A program made the translations under genes and the position numbers. From Paraburkholderia sp. CNPSo 3274 (GTDB taxonomy: Bacteria > Pseudomonadota > Gammaproteobacteria > Burkholderiales > Burkholderiaceae): DNA of 64,000 bases. The DNA lies in contig NZ_JAMBPR010000023.1 of the NCBI RefSeq assembly GCF_024206475.1, forward strand, positions 55,287 through 119,286. Reading direction: 5' to 3'. Under the pieces are notes generated by a model, which did no database searches, was not told the origin of the DNA, and worked only from the letters and a program-made list of their open reading frames with translations. Shown one piece after another: positions 8,296 through 16,789 of this stretch. How positions within the stretch are numbered: the first letter of the stretch is position 1; every line of letters begins with the position of its first letter.

Positions 8296-9564
8296 CTATT
8301 CCGTTGTTTCTGCGTGCATCAAGGTGTCGATGCGCGCGGGCGAGAACGGCGGGCGCTGCCCGTTTTGCGGCCAGCCGAAGCAGAACGCCGCCGCCTCGCC
8401 GCAAATCTTGCCCTGGCAGGGACCCATGCCGCAGCGCGTCTGCAGCTTGGCGTCGCGCCACGACGCGTGGCGCGCAACGTCGCGATACGCGACGTCCTCG
8501 CAACGGCAAAACACGGTGTCGGGTTGCGGGAGCGCCCGCAACGCGGGTGCGAGTTCGAATGCCGCGTGCAGGCGCATGGCGAAACGGCGGTAACGCTCAC
8601 GCTCGGCGAACAGGGGCTGGGCGTTCGCGTTGTCCCCGAGCGCGGCGTATGCCGCGATGCGTCCTTCCACCGCCGCGAGTTCCATGCCGCCCACGCCGGT
8701 GCATTCGCCAGCCGCGTAGACGGCTTCGGCGGAGGTCTGCTGCCATTCGTTCACGGCGATGGCGGGAGAAGCCGCTTGGGTTTCGAGGTGGCAACCCAGC
8801 GCCGCGCCGAGACCCGTATTCGGTACGAGGCCATAGGCGCACGCGACGCGGTCGCAATCGACCAGCACTTCGTCGTTGCCGCGCCGCACGCGCGCCTGCG
8901 TCACGCGCGTTGTGCCGATGGCTTCGGTGACGTACGCATCGCACCAGTAAGGCGTGGCGCGCAGATCGAAGCGCATGCGCAGCGCCTGAGCGAGTTTCGC
9001 GGGCGTATGGACGAGGCCTGCCGCGAAGCGGCGCACCGCCTGGAGCGGCGCCTGCTCGACGATGGCGCCGATCGTCGCGCCATGCTGGCGCGCGGTGACG
9101 GCGGCGGCCCAGAGCAACGGCCCGCTGCCCGCGATGACGATGCGTTCGCCGCGCACGGGCATGCCGCTCTTGATGAGCGCCTGCAAGCCTCCCGCGCCCG
9201 TGATGCCCGGCAAGGTCCAGCCAGGATAGGGCAGGAAGCGCTCGCGCGCGCCCGAGGCGACGATGAGATTGCCGTAAGCGAGCGTGAGCGCACGGTCGGG
9301 GCTTTCCGCGAGCAGTTGCCGCCCCGACAGCGCTTGCGCGATGCGCGTGCCGCTCAGGAGCGTGACGTTGGTGCGCGCCGCGAGGGCGTCGAGCACGACG
9401 CGCGCGGGGCCAGCCGCACGATGACCGGGACCCTGACGCCAGATCTGGCCGCCAGGCAGCGCATTGTCATCGACGATGCCGACGCTTGCGCCCGCCTGTG
9501 CGGCGGTGCGCGCGGCGTTCAATCCGGCCGGTCCGGCGCCGATGATCAGGATATCGAACTTCAT
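8296..9564 (-). CDS. D-hydroxyproline dehydrogenase, NAD(P)/FAD-binding subunit (HcnB-like)
   Basis: A 422-residue flavoprotein subunit. The N-terminal dinucleotide-binding motif is ILIIGAGPAGLNAARTAAQ, a second one is VIAGSGPLLWAAA near residue 145, and AVYAAGECTGVGG marks the FAD contact. The C-terminus carries a BFD-like [2Fe-2S] cysteine set (FCRCEDV, then TRCGMGPCQGKICG). This is the arrangement of the HcnB/opine-oxidase-like subunit of heterotrimeric D-hydroxyproline and D-amino-acid dehydrogenases, which pass electrons to the respiratory chain. The ATG overlaps the stop of the ferredoxin subunit as ATGA, indicating coupled translation of the complex. Confidence 0.88.
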   Translation of the reverse strand: MKFDILIIGAGPAGLNAARTAAQAGASVGIVDDNALPGGQIWRQGPGHRAAGPARVVLDALAARTNVTLLSGTRIAQALSGRQLLAESPDRALTLAYGNLIVASGARERFLPYPGWTLPGITGAGGLQALIKSGMPVRGERIVIAGSGPLLWAAAVTARQHGATIGAIVEQAPLQAVRRFAAGLVHTPAKLAQALRMRFDLRATPYWCDAYVTEAIGTTRVTQARVRRGNDEVLVDCDRVACAYGLVPNTGLGAALGCHLETQAASPAIAVNEWQQTSAEAVYAAGECTGVGGMELAAVEGRIAAYAALGDNANAQPLFAERERYRRFAMRLHAAFELAPALRALPQPDTVFCRCEDVAYRDVARHASWRDAKLQTRCGMGPCQGKICGEAAAFCFGWPQNGQRPPFSPARIDTLMHAETTE

Positions 9565-9836
9565 GGCGCTGCATTCCCGGTGACGACATTCATGCCCGCG
9601 GCGCAAACCGTCTGGCATGCAAGTCGATGCGGCACGCCGTCGGTGGTGACGCGGCATTCCTGGCAGATGCCCATGCCGCACAACGGCCCGCGCAGCGCGC
9701 CGCTCACCGAACGCCGCGTGACTGGCGCCGCGTGTTGTGCATTCGCGGCAATGGCGATGGCCGCTGCAACCGAACTGCCGGGCGCGACGCTCACTTTGCG
9801 CCCATCGATCGTCAACGTCGTATTGGATTCAGGCAT
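9561..9836 (-). CDS. D-hydroxyproline dehydrogenase, small [2Fe-2S] subunit (HcnA-like)
   Basis: A 91-residue protein with a ubiquitin-like 2Fe-2S ferredoxin fold. Cysteines in CGMGICQECRV and LACQTVC match the HcnA-type subunit of three-component amino-acid dehydrogenases, which lacks its own catalytic site and relays electrons between the two flavin subunits. The residues LTIDGRKVSVAPGSSVAAAI form the usual first strands. Its ATG at 9836 lies inside the last codons of the upstream flavin subunit (8-base overlap) and its stop overlaps the next ATG, so all three subunits are translated as one chain of overlapping genes. Confidence 0.87.
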   Translation of the reverse strand: MPESNTTLTIDGRKVSVAPGSSVAAAIAIAANAQHAAPVTRRSVSGALRGPLCGMGICQECRVTTDGVPHRLACQTVCAAGMNVVTGNAAP

Positions 9837-10989
9837 GCACGGCCCCCTGGGCAGCGAAGCGCGCGGGGAGATACGGCGTCGCGTCGATGTCGGCGGCGCG
9901 CCCGAGCATTTGCGCGGCAATCAGCCTGGCGGTGCCGAGCGCCGTGGTGACGCCAAGGCCCTCGTGTCCGGTGGCGAGCCACGTGGACGGATGGCAGTCG
10001 TCATTGGCGAACGAGGCAGCGGGGCCGATCAGCGGCATGCCGTCGCTCGATGCCGGGCGAAATCCCGTCCATGCGCGAATCGCGTTGAGCGCGGGCAGTT
10101 GCGGCAGATATTCGGCGGCGCGGCGCAGCATGCGCGCGAGAATCGCCGGCTCGACGGCGGGGTCTGTGCTGTCGAACTGGCGCGACGAGCCGATCAGCAA
10201 TTGCCCGGTCGGCCGCGGCTGCACGTTGAACGCAACCGATGTTCCGCTCGCGTTGTGCGCGCTCTTGATGTAGCCGAGTTCGAGAATCTGATGACGAATC
10301 GTGCCGGGATAGCGGTCGGTAATGAGCAGGTGTCCCTTCTTCGCCTGGAGCGGCAGGCGCGGCAGTAAATCGAGCGCCTGGAGGCCGTTCGCGATCAAAA
10401 CCGCGCCCGCGCCAATGACCTCGCCATCGGCGAGGTGCACACCTGCGCGGTCGATACGCGCTACCTGCGTTTGCGTGCGGCAAGTCAGGCGGCCGCTAAC
10501 CGGTTGTTCGAGCAACCATGCTGCTACGGCAGGCGCGTAGACCACAGCGTCGTTGTCGACGATCATTCCGCCTGCGAGGCCATTGCTCAGACCCGGTTCC
10601 GCTTCGCGCAACTGGCGCGCGTCGAGCGTCGAGCACGCCACGCCCTGGTGTTGCAGCGCCTGCTGACGTGTTTGCGCGAGCGCCAGTTCTTCTTCGTCGG
10701 CGGCGACCCAGAGCGTGCCGCAGCGCAAGAACGCATGGCGCTCGTCGAGACGCGGCGCAAGGGCGTGCCACAGTGCCAACGACCACGCGCTCAGCGCGAA
10801 TTCGGCGGCCGTGTCGTCCATCACGACGAGGTGGCCCATACCGGCGGCCGTCACGCCGCCGCCTACGCCGGCTCGCTCGATGACGAGTACATTCAAACCC
10901 TGCGCCGCGAGTTCATGCGCGCATGCTGCGCCCACGATGCCCGCGCCAATCACGACGACATCGTGTTGACCGCTCGAACTTTGGATCAC
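9829..10989 (-). CDS. D-hydroxyproline dehydrogenase, DAO-family catalytic flavin subunit (HcnC-like)
   Basis: A 386-residue FAD-dependent oxidoreductase of the glycine/D-amino-acid oxidase family. The FAD motif is DVVVIGAGIVGAACAHELA at the N-terminus, and the C-terminal part has IRAWTGFRPASSDGMPLIG and LATGHEGLGVTTALGTA, typical of this fold. It is the catalytic subunit that oxidises cis-4-hydroxy-D-proline to the cyclic imine. Two GTG starts are possible: 10989, which overlaps the epimerase stop as GTGA like the other junctions in this operon, and 11004, which adds five residues. I chose 10989 by that analogy; neither has a strong ribosome-binding site. Confidence 0.86.
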   Translation of the reverse strand: MIQSSSGQHDVVVIGAGIVGAACAHELAAQGLNVLVIERAGVGGGVTAAGMGHLVVMDDTAAEFALSAWSLALWHALAPRLDERHAFLRCGTLWVAADEEELALAQTRQQALQHQGVACSTLDARQLREAEPGLSNGLAGGMIVDNDAVVYAPAVAAWLLEQPVSGRLTCRTQTQVARIDRAGVHLADGEVIGAGAVLIANGLQALDLLPRLPLQAKKGHLLITDRYPGTIRHQILELGYIKSAHNASGTSVAFNVQPRPTGQLLIGSSRQFDSTDPAVEPAILARMLRRAAEYLPQLPALNAIRAWTGFRPASSDGMPLIGPAASFANDDCHPSTWLATGHEGLGVTTALGTARLIAAQMLGRAADIDATPYLPARFAAQGAVHA

Positions 10990-11936
10990 GCGGGAATGCC
11001 CCACGCGAACGGATCGTTGTCGGCGAAAATCAATTTGGACTCCGCGCTAATATGCGCGCTGCCGCGTATGCTCGGTCGCACGTGGCCCGCGGGGAGTTCG
11101 GGCGTGGTTTCATAGCATGCTTCGAACACGCTGCCGATGATGCTTTCCTGGCGCCACTGCGCACCGGGCGCGAGCGTGCCGTCCGCGGCGAGGCACGCGA
11201 CCTTCGCACTCGTGCCGGTGCCGCACGGCGAACGGTCGTAGGCCTTGCCGGGACACAGCACGAAATTGCGGCTGTCGATGCCCGCGACGTCCGAGTGCGC
11301 GAACAATTCGATATGGTCGATCAGCGCGCCGTCCGCGCCGGTGATGCCGTTCGCCCCGAGCGCCTGGCGCATGGCCCACGTGGCTTCGGTGAGCGCTTCG
11401 ACGTTGCTCGCTTCGAGCGTCAGGTTGTGATCGGCGACGAGGAAAAACCAGTTGCCGCCCCAGGCGATGTCGCCGTGAACGCGGCCGTAACCGGGCACGT
11501 CGAGCGGCACAGCCTGACGGTAGCGATACGCAGGCACGTTGCGCACGGTGACGCTGCCGTCGGCGTGCAGTTCGGCTTCGACATTGCCCACCGGCGTTTC
11601 AATGCGATGCACACCTGGCGCGATGCGCCCGAGATGCGCAAGCGATGCGATGAGGCCGATGGTGCCGTGCCCGCACATGCCGAGAAAGCCGACGTTGTTG
11701 AAGAAGATCACGCCGGCGGAGCAGGACGGATCATGCGGCTCGCAAAGCAGCGCGCCGACCATCACGTCCGAGCCGCGCGGCTCGTTGACGACGCCCGCGC
11801 GCACGCGGTCGAAGTCGCGACGGAAAACGGCGAGGCGTTCGGCGAGCGGGCCGTGGCCCAACTCGGGGCCGCCGGCGATCACGAGGCGTGTGGGTTCGCC
11901 ACCCGTGTGGGAGTCGATAACGGTCAGGGTTTTCAT
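10986..11936 (-). CDS. 4-hydroxyproline 2-epimerase (proline racemase family)
   Basis: A 316-residue cytoplasmic enzyme. It contains both catalytic cysteines of the proline-racemase fold, in GMCGHGTIGL and in SPCGTGTSAK. Family members acting as trans-3-hydroxyproline dehydratases replace the second Cys, so a two-base epimerase is predicted: trans-4-hydroxy-L-proline to cis-4-hydroxy-D-proline. The N-terminal IDSHTGGEPTRLV is also a family hallmark. It is the first gene of the leftward operon and directly precedes the D-hydroxyproline dehydrogenase subunits. The ATG at 11936 is preferred because the family starts near MKTLTVIDSHTGGE; in-frame codons upstream encode an unrelated basic lead. 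Confidence 0.92.
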   Translation of the reverse strand: MKTLTVIDSHTGGEPTRLVIAGGPELGHGPLAERLAVFRRDFDRVRAGVVNEPRGSDVMVGALLCEPHDPSCSAGVIFFNNVGFLGMCGHGTIGLIASLAHLGRIAPGVHRIETPVGNVEAELHADGSVTVRNVPAYRYRQAVPLDVPGYGRVHGDIAWGGNWFFLVADHNLTLEASNVEALTEATWAMRQALGANGITGADGALIDHIELFAHSDVAGIDSRNFVLCPGKAYDRSPCGTGTSAKVACLAADGTLAPGAQWRQESIIGSVFEACYETTPELPAGHVRPSIRGSAHISAESKLIFADNDPFAWGIPA

Positions 11937-12034
11937 GCCGACAATCGTAGGTCGCGCCATTTTGGCCGTCTTGCTCGAACGACCCATGCGCGGTGACGAT
12001 TTCGGCATAGTGCGCCGGGCGTGAAAGCGCGGCG

Positions 12035-12052
12035 GCCAGGGGGAACCCTGGC
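12035..12052 (-). terminator. Hairpin after the TetR regulator
   Basis: Arms GCCAGGG / CCCTGGC with loop GGAA, twelve bases beyond the TetR stop when read leftward. It shares the CAGGGnnAACCCTG core with the hairpins at 7389 and 37560. No T tract follows, so it may be a processing or structural element. Confidence 0.45.
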
Positions 12053-12063
12053 GCGTGCTTTCT

Positions 12064-12780
12064 TTAGTCTTTCACGAGCGCCAGTTGCTCCAGCTGGCGG
12101 ACCACTTCGGCGCGCAGGCGCGGCGGCATGTTCTGGTAGCCGAGCAGGTCGGAGATCCACAGGCCGTCCGCTGCGAGCCGGCAGATCATGAGGCGGGCGG
12201 CGGCTTCGAGCGCAAGCGGGTCGGGGCGCGTCCACTTGCGCATGGGCGCGGCGTAGCGCTCGCGAATCGCGGGATCGGTCATCATCGCGGCCACCAGTAC
12301 GCGCAGCACGTTGGTGCTGGCGGCGGGGCTCGCTTCGTCGATCGTCGTGTGCAGGTAGGCGCGTGCGGCCGCGCTGTGTTTCGGCGCGCCTTCCGCCACG
12401 CCTTCGTCGATGCGCGTATGCATCTGCTGCTCGAAGCGCGCCAGCGTCTGCTCGAAGAGCGCATCGAGCAAGCCCTGCTTGTTGGCGAAGTGATATTGCA
12501 GTGCGCCCTTGGTCACGCCCGCGCGTTCGGCCACGGCGTCGAGCGTCACGGCGGGCACGCCTTGATCGGTGGCGATGTCGGAAGCCGCTTGCAGCAACTG
12601 CGCGCGCACCTGGGCCGGGGCTTTCTTGCGGCGCGTGCCAACGGCAGGCGCCGCGTCCTTGCGTGGGGAAGGGTGCTTCGAGGTCGAGGGGGCCGGCGGA
12701 GCCGAGGGTGCCGCTGCGTCAGCCGCCTTCGCGCTACGCCTTGCCGCGCGCGCGGGCGCCTTGACGGAGGAGTCTTTCAT
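12064..12780 (-). CDS. TetR-family repressor divergent from squalene-hopene cyclase
   Basis: A 238-residue regulator. The TetR helix-turn-helix VTLDAVAERAGVTKGALQYHFANKQG sits unusually far in, near residues 75-100, because an Ala/Pro/Lys-rich extension of about 55 residues precedes it. The C-terminal domain is TetR_C-like (SPAASTNVLRVLVAAMMTDP, DGLWISDLLG). The ATG at 12780 is used; an in-frame ATG at 12792 would lie inside the palindromic intergenic site. The 64-bp divergent spacer to the cyclase holds strong inverted repeats, so it probably represses both itself and the cyclase. The ligand is unknown; a lipid or a membrane-active compound is an inference. Confidence 0.88.
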   Translation of the reverse strand: MKDSSVKAPARAARRSAKAADAAAPSAPPAPSTSKHPSPRKDAAPAVGTRRKKAPAQVRAQLLQAASDIATDQGVPAVTLDAVAERAGVTKGALQYHFANKQGLLDALFEQTLARFEQQMHTRIDEGVAEGAPKHSAAARAYLHTTIDEASPAASTNVLRVLVAAMMTDPAIRERYAAPMRKWTRPDPLALEAAARLMICRLAADGLWISDLLGYQNMPPRLRAEVVRQLEQLALVKD

Positions 12781-12786
12781 GGCGGC

Positions 12787-12839
12787 GATCATACCATTGC
12801 AGGCTTCCCGGCTAAACATTCCGTACGGATGGTATGATC
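12787..12839. promoter_or_regulatory. Nested palindromic operator between tetR-type gene and squalene-hopene cyclase
   Basis: The divergent spacer contains an outer perfect inverted repeat GATCATACCAT (12787-12797) / ATGGTATGATC (12829-12839), and an inner near-perfect palindrome CATTCCGTACGGATG (12817-12831). The inner site has the size and GTAC centre common to TetR-family operators. The outer left arm covers the alternative TetR start codon, and the right arm ends six bases before the cyclase ATG, so a bound dimer would block both starts. Confidence 0.7.
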
Positions 12840-12844
12840 CGCCG

Positions 12845-14881
12845 ATGAAAAATTCCGCCCCGCCTTTTACTGCCTCCGCAGCCGCCATGGCGGCGCTCGA
12901 CGCCTCGATCATTCGCGGCCGCGAGGCACTCGCGCGACAGCAGGACGCCGATGGAAGCTGGTGCTTCGAGCTCGAATCGGACGCTACGATCACCGCCGAA
13001 TACATTCTCATGATGCATTTCATGGGCAAGATCGACGCGGTGCGTCAGGAAAAGATGGCGCGCTATCTGCGCGCCATTCAGCGTTTGCAGACACACGGCG
13101 CATGGGACCTCTACGTGGATGGCGCGCCCGATGTCTCGTGCAGCGTGAAGGCGTATTTCGCGCTGAAGGCGGCAGGAGATTCGGCGAACGCGCCGCACAT
13201 GGTGCGCGCGCGGGAGACCATTCTGAAGCTCGGCGGCGCGGCGAAGTCCAACGTGTTCACGCGCATTCTGCTTGCCACCTTCGGTCAGGTGCCGTGGCGC
13301 GCCACGCCGTTCATGCCGATCGAGTTCGTGCTGTTCCCGAAGTGGGTGCCCATTTCGATGTACAAGGTCGCCTACTGGGCGCGCACGACCATGGTGCCGC
13401 TGCTCGCGCTCTGTTCGCTGAAGGCGCGCGCGGCCAATCCGCATGACGTATCGATTGCCGAACTGTTCGTCACGCCGCCCGAACAGGAGCGCGAATACTT
13501 TGCGCGCGGCAAGGGCATCCGCCGGTTCTTTCTCGCGGCTGACCGGGCGCTGCGTCATATCGAGCCGCTGCTGCCGCGCGCGCTGCGCCAGCGCGCCATG
13601 AAGCACGCCGAGGCCTGGTGCGCCGAGCGCATGAACGGCGAGGACGGCATGGGCGGCATTTTTCCGCCTATCGTCTACAGCTACCAGATGATGCAGGTGC
13701 TTGGGTATCCTGAGGATCATCCGTTGCGACGCGATTGCGAGAATGCGCTGGAAAAGCTGCTCGTCGAGCGCCCGGACGGCAGCGTGTATTGCCAGCCATG
13801 TCTCTCGCCAGTCTGGGACACAGCGTGGAGCACGATGGCGCTCGAGCAGGCGCGCACGGTCGTGCCCGCCGATCCGGCAACCGCCACTATCAGCGACCAG
13901 GAACTGCAGCGGCGCATTACGCGTGCGTACGACTGGCTCGCCGAGCGTCAGGTGGACGACGTGCGCGGCGACTGGATCGAGAACGCGCAGCCCGACACGC
14001 CGGTTGGCGGCTGGGCCTTTCAGTACGAGAACCCGTACTATCCCGACATCGACGACACGGCCGTGGTCGCTGCCATGCTCCATCGTCGCGGCCTTGGGGA
14101 GGCGCGCAAAACGGGCGTGGACCCGTATGCGGCGCGGGTCACGCGCTCGCTCGACTGGATGCGCGGCCTGCAATCGCGCAACGGCGGCTTCGCGGCCTTC
14201 GACGCCGATTGCGACCGCCTCTATCTGAACGCGATCCCCTTCGCGGATCACGGCGCCTTGCTCGACCCGCCGACCGAAGACGTATCGGGCCGCGTGCTCC
14301 TGTGCTTCGGCGTGACGGGCCGCGCCGAGGACAAGACAGCGCTCGCGCGCGCCATCGAGTACGTGAAGGCCACTCAGCAAGCCGACGGCAGCTGGTGGGG
14401 CCGCTGGGGCACCAACTACATCTACGGCACGTGGAGCGTGCTGGCGGGTCTCGCGCTCGCGGGCGAGGACCCGAGACAGCCGTACATCGCACGCGCGCTC
14501 GCGTGGCTGCGTGCACGCCAGCACGCCGATGGCGGCTGGGGCGAGACCAACGACAGCTATATCGACCCGCGCCTTGCCGGCACCAACGGCGGCGAAAGCG
14601 CGTCGAACTTCACCGCGTGGGCGCTGCTCGCGCAAATGGCGTTCGGTGACTGGGAGTCCGAATCGGTGCGGCGCGGCGTGGCGTATCTGCTATCCGTGCA
14701 GCAGGCCGACGGGTTCTGGTGGCATCGCTCGCATAATGCGCCGGGGTTCCCGCGTATTTACTACCTCAAGTACCACGGGTACACGGCTTATTTCCCGCTG
14801 TGGGCGCTGTCGCGTTATCGGCGGCTGGCGAGCGGTGCGGTTGTGGTGCGAAACGTGGAAGAAGCCGCGCTCGCGGACTGA
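12845..14881 (+). CDS. shc: Squalene-hopene cyclase
   Basis: A 678-residue monotopic membrane enzyme that cyclises squalene to hopene/hopanol. The catalytic DxDD motif is present as YPDIDDTAVV. Several QW repeats are visible (QQDADGSWCFE, QSRNGGFAAFD, QQADGSWWGRWG, QHADGGWGE, QQADGFWWH), along with GTWSVLAGL and the C-terminal YYLKYHGYTAYFPLWALSRY. The length matches bacterial enzymes. An upstream in-frame extension to 12569 lies over the TetR gene and is rejected; ATG 12845 directly follows the operator. No other hpn gene (squalene synthases, hpnH, hpnN) is adjacent, so the substrate must be made elsewhere. Divergent TetR control suggests inducible hopanoid synthesis. Confidence 0.95.
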   Translation: MKNSAPPFTASAAAMAALDASIIRGREALARQQDADGSWCFELESDATITAEYILMMHFMGKIDAVRQEKMARYLRAIQRLQTHGAWDLYVDGAPDVSCSVKAYFALKAAGDSANAPHMVRARETILKLGGAAKSNVFTRILLATFGQVPWRATPFMPIEFVLFPKWVPISMYKVAYWARTTMVPLLALCSLKARAANPHDVSIAELFVTPPEQEREYFARGKGIRRFFLAADRALRHIEPLLPRALRQRAMKHAEAWCAERMNGEDGMGGIFPPIVYSYQMMQVLGYPEDHPLRRDCENALEKLLVERPDGSVYCQPCLSPVWDTAWSTMALEQARTVVPADPATATISDQELQRRITRAYDWLAERQVDDVRGDWIENAQPDTPVGGWAFQYENPYYPDIDDTAVVAAMLHRRGLGEARKTGVDPYAARVTRSLDWMRGLQSRNGGFAAFDADCDRLYLNAIPFADHGALLDPPTEDVSGRVLLCFGVTGRAEDKTALARAIEYVKATQQADGSWWGRWGTNYIYGTWSVLAGLALAGEDPRQPYIARALAWLRARQHADGGWGETNDSYIDPRLAGTNGGESASNFTAWALLAQMAFGDWESESVRRGVAYLLSVQQADGFWWHRSHNAPGFPRIYYLKYHGYTAYFPLWALSRYRRLASGAVVVRNVEEAALAD

Positions 14882-14888
14882 ATTCGAA

Positions 14889-14908
14889 GCGGGGCGCAAG
14901 CGCCCCGC
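14889..14908 (+). terminator. Terminator hairpin after squalene-hopene cyclase
   Basis: Perfect arms GCGGGGCG / CGCCCCGC with loop CAAG, eight bases after the cyclase stop, followed by GTTGTT. It lies between convergent genes and may serve both. Confidence 0.65.
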
Positions 14909-14917
14909 GTTGTTCGC

Positions 14918-16597
14918 TCAACGTGACTTCGCCAGCGTAATCGTTTCGAACAACTCATAATTCCCGGTCGGCGTTTGATCCGCACCGGGCGCGTGATAGT
15001 AATTCATCGTGATCGTCGTCTGGCCGCCGTGCGTGCCGGGATCGACGTCGAACACCGCAATGCCATAGCCCGTGCCCGTATCGCGCTGCGCTGACCAGAT
15101 CGCGTCTTCGAGCGCATCCGCTGTGGGGCGCGCGAAGGTGCCCGCGGTCGTGCCCGGCACCGGGTGGTTGGCCTTCGTGAACACCTGTGCCTGCGGATTG
15201 CCGTTGCCGGCGTCCACGCCATACACATCGAGCGGCGCGCTCGTGCCGCCGCCGCCCAGGATCAGGTGGATCGTGCCGTGGCTCGTGTCGAAGGTGTTGC
15301 TCGCGCCCTGAGCGTGCGTGACGGGACGCGGCTGAAGCGTATCGACGCTCACGCCTGTCTTCGCATCGACGCCCGCGTGATGATTGCAGCCGCGCACCGG
15401 GTAGCTGCGCTCGTAGTCGTGATCGTGGCCGCACACCACGAGGTCCACGCCATAGCGGTCGAAGAGGGGCAGCCATGCTTCCCGAATGCCCTTGTCCGAG
15501 CCGTTGCCGGTTTTCGACGAGCTGAGCGCGTCCTGGTGCATCTGCACTACGATCCAGTCGATGTCGTCGTCTTCCTTCGCCTGCTTCAGGGTTTGCTCGA
15601 GCCAGCGCGTCTGCACGCCGTTGCTGTAGCCGCGCACGTAGAACGAAGCGCCCGGTTGAATCGGCGCGTTGCCCGTGCTCGCGGCAGGCACGAGCGGCGC
15701 GGGGCCGGCCACGAACGCGGCGGCGTCCTGGTAGACCACGTCGTCGGCGTCGAGCGAGACGAACAGCACGTTGCTCACGCGGAAGCTGTACCAGCGCCCC
15801 GAAAAATGCGTGCCGTTATCGGGCAGCGTATAGCGCGTGAGATACGAATTCAGACCCTGCGGGCCGTTGTAGAACTCGATCTCGTGATTGCCGGGGCACG
15901 GCATCCACGGACGATTCGCCGACGAGGTCTGATTGTTGTTGCCGAAGTCGCGCCACACATCGGTCTGGTGCGCGGGATTCAGGTTCGCGTAGCAGAGGTC
16001 GCCATTGAGCAGATGAAAGAGCGGCTGGAAGCGCTCCACGGCTTCCACGGCGAAGCGGCTTTGCGGCGACGACAGCACCCAGCCCGTGTTCGGCGTGGCG
16101 AGGTCGCCGTAGCTCGTGAAGCGAAACGGTGCGCGCCCGCGCGGCGCCGTGGCGAAGCTCGACGAAAACGGGCTGCTCGCGTGGCTGTCGTTATCGGCGG
16201 TGACTTCGTAGCGGTAGGTCGTGGCCGGGTCCAGCCCTCGCAGCCGTGCGTGATACGTGAATACGACGACGCCGGTGAGCCCGTCGGTATAGGTGCGCTG
16301 AACGGCGTGCACCGTCTCGCGTTTGCCGCGATCGGCGCTGTAGATCACGCGCGGATTCGTGGAGGAGGCGAGCGATGCCCACGAAACGACGACTTCGCGT
16401 GTCGGGTCTTCGCCCCAGGTGAGGTGGATCTGCTCGGGCGTGCCGTCGGGTGTGGTGGCGTCGGCTTTCGCGGTGCCCGCGAAAGCGCTGGCCGCGCTTG
16501 CGAAGCCGGAAGCGCCGGCAAGCTTGAGGAAGCCGCGGCGCGAGACACTGGCGCCGCTTTCGGTGGATGCATTCTCGGGGATCTCTTTTTTCGTCAT
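14918..16597 (-). CDS. Tat-exported purple-acid-phosphatase-like metallophosphoesterase
   Basis: A 559-residue periplasmic enzyme. A twin-arginine signal (VSRRGFLKLAG, residues 18-28) precedes an Ala-rich cleavage region. Residues about 55-145 form the fibronectin-like N-terminal domain of purple acid phosphatases (IHLTWGEDPTREVVVSWAS). The dinuclear metal site follows: SYGDLATP, LNGDLCYAN, PGNHEIE, a His in VVQMHQDAL and GHDHDYERSYP. It probably releases phosphate from extracellular monoesters or diesters. The ATG at 16597 places the RR motif at the normal position. It converges on the cyclase gene with only a hairpin between, and the porin lies upstream on the same strand, 192 bp away. Confidence 0.9.
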   Translation of the reverse strand: MTKKEIPENASTESGASVSRRGFLKLAGASGFASAASAFAGTAKADATTPDGTPEQIHLTWGEDPTREVVVSWASLASSTNPRVIYSADRGKRETVHAVQRTYTDGLTGVVVFTYHARLRGLDPATTYRYEVTADNDSHASSPFSSSFATAPRGRAPFRFTSYGDLATPNTGWVLSSPQSRFAVEAVERFQPLFHLLNGDLCYANLNPAHQTDVWRDFGNNNQTSSANRPWMPCPGNHEIEFYNGPQGLNSYLTRYTLPDNGTHFSGRWYSFRVSNVLFVSLDADDVVYQDAAAFVAGPAPLVPAASTGNAPIQPGASFYVRGYSNGVQTRWLEQTLKQAKEDDDIDWIVVQMHQDALSSSKTGNGSDKGIREAWLPLFDRYGVDLVVCGHDHDYERSYPVRGCNHHAGVDAKTGVSVDTLQPRPVTHAQGASNTFDTSHGTIHLILGGGGTSAPLDVYGVDAGNGNPQAQVFTKANHPVPGTTAGTFARPTADALEDAIWSAQRDTGTGYGIAVFDVDPGTHGGQTTITMNYYHAPGADQTPTGNYELFETITLAKSR

Positions 16598-16750
16598 GTC
16601 GTCTCGCCTCGGGAGCAGAGGGCGAAGCCTGCGCTAGCGGACTTGCATGACTGACGCGCGCGGGCGCAAGCATCGCAGGGTGAGTGTCTGCGCAACGATG
16701 GCTCGCTTGCATGACCTGGCGATGACACTGCCCTTGTTTACGTAGCTTGC

Positions 16751-16777
16751 CGGGTCGCGCTGATGTCGCGCGACCCG
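16751..16777 (-). terminator. Hairpin after the porin gene
   Basis: Ten-base arms CGGGTCGCGC (16751-16760) / GCGCGACCCG (16768-16777), thirteen bases beyond the porin stop read leftward. No clear T tract follows; likely a terminator or a 3'-stabilising hairpin. Confidence 0.55.
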
Positions 16778-16789
16778 TTAAGCATGAGC

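Noticed and set aside
12569..12844. N-terminal extension of squalene-hopene cyclase by 92 codons
   Set aside because: It would run antisense through the TetR gene and across the operator; the cyclase family starts near the ATG at 12845.
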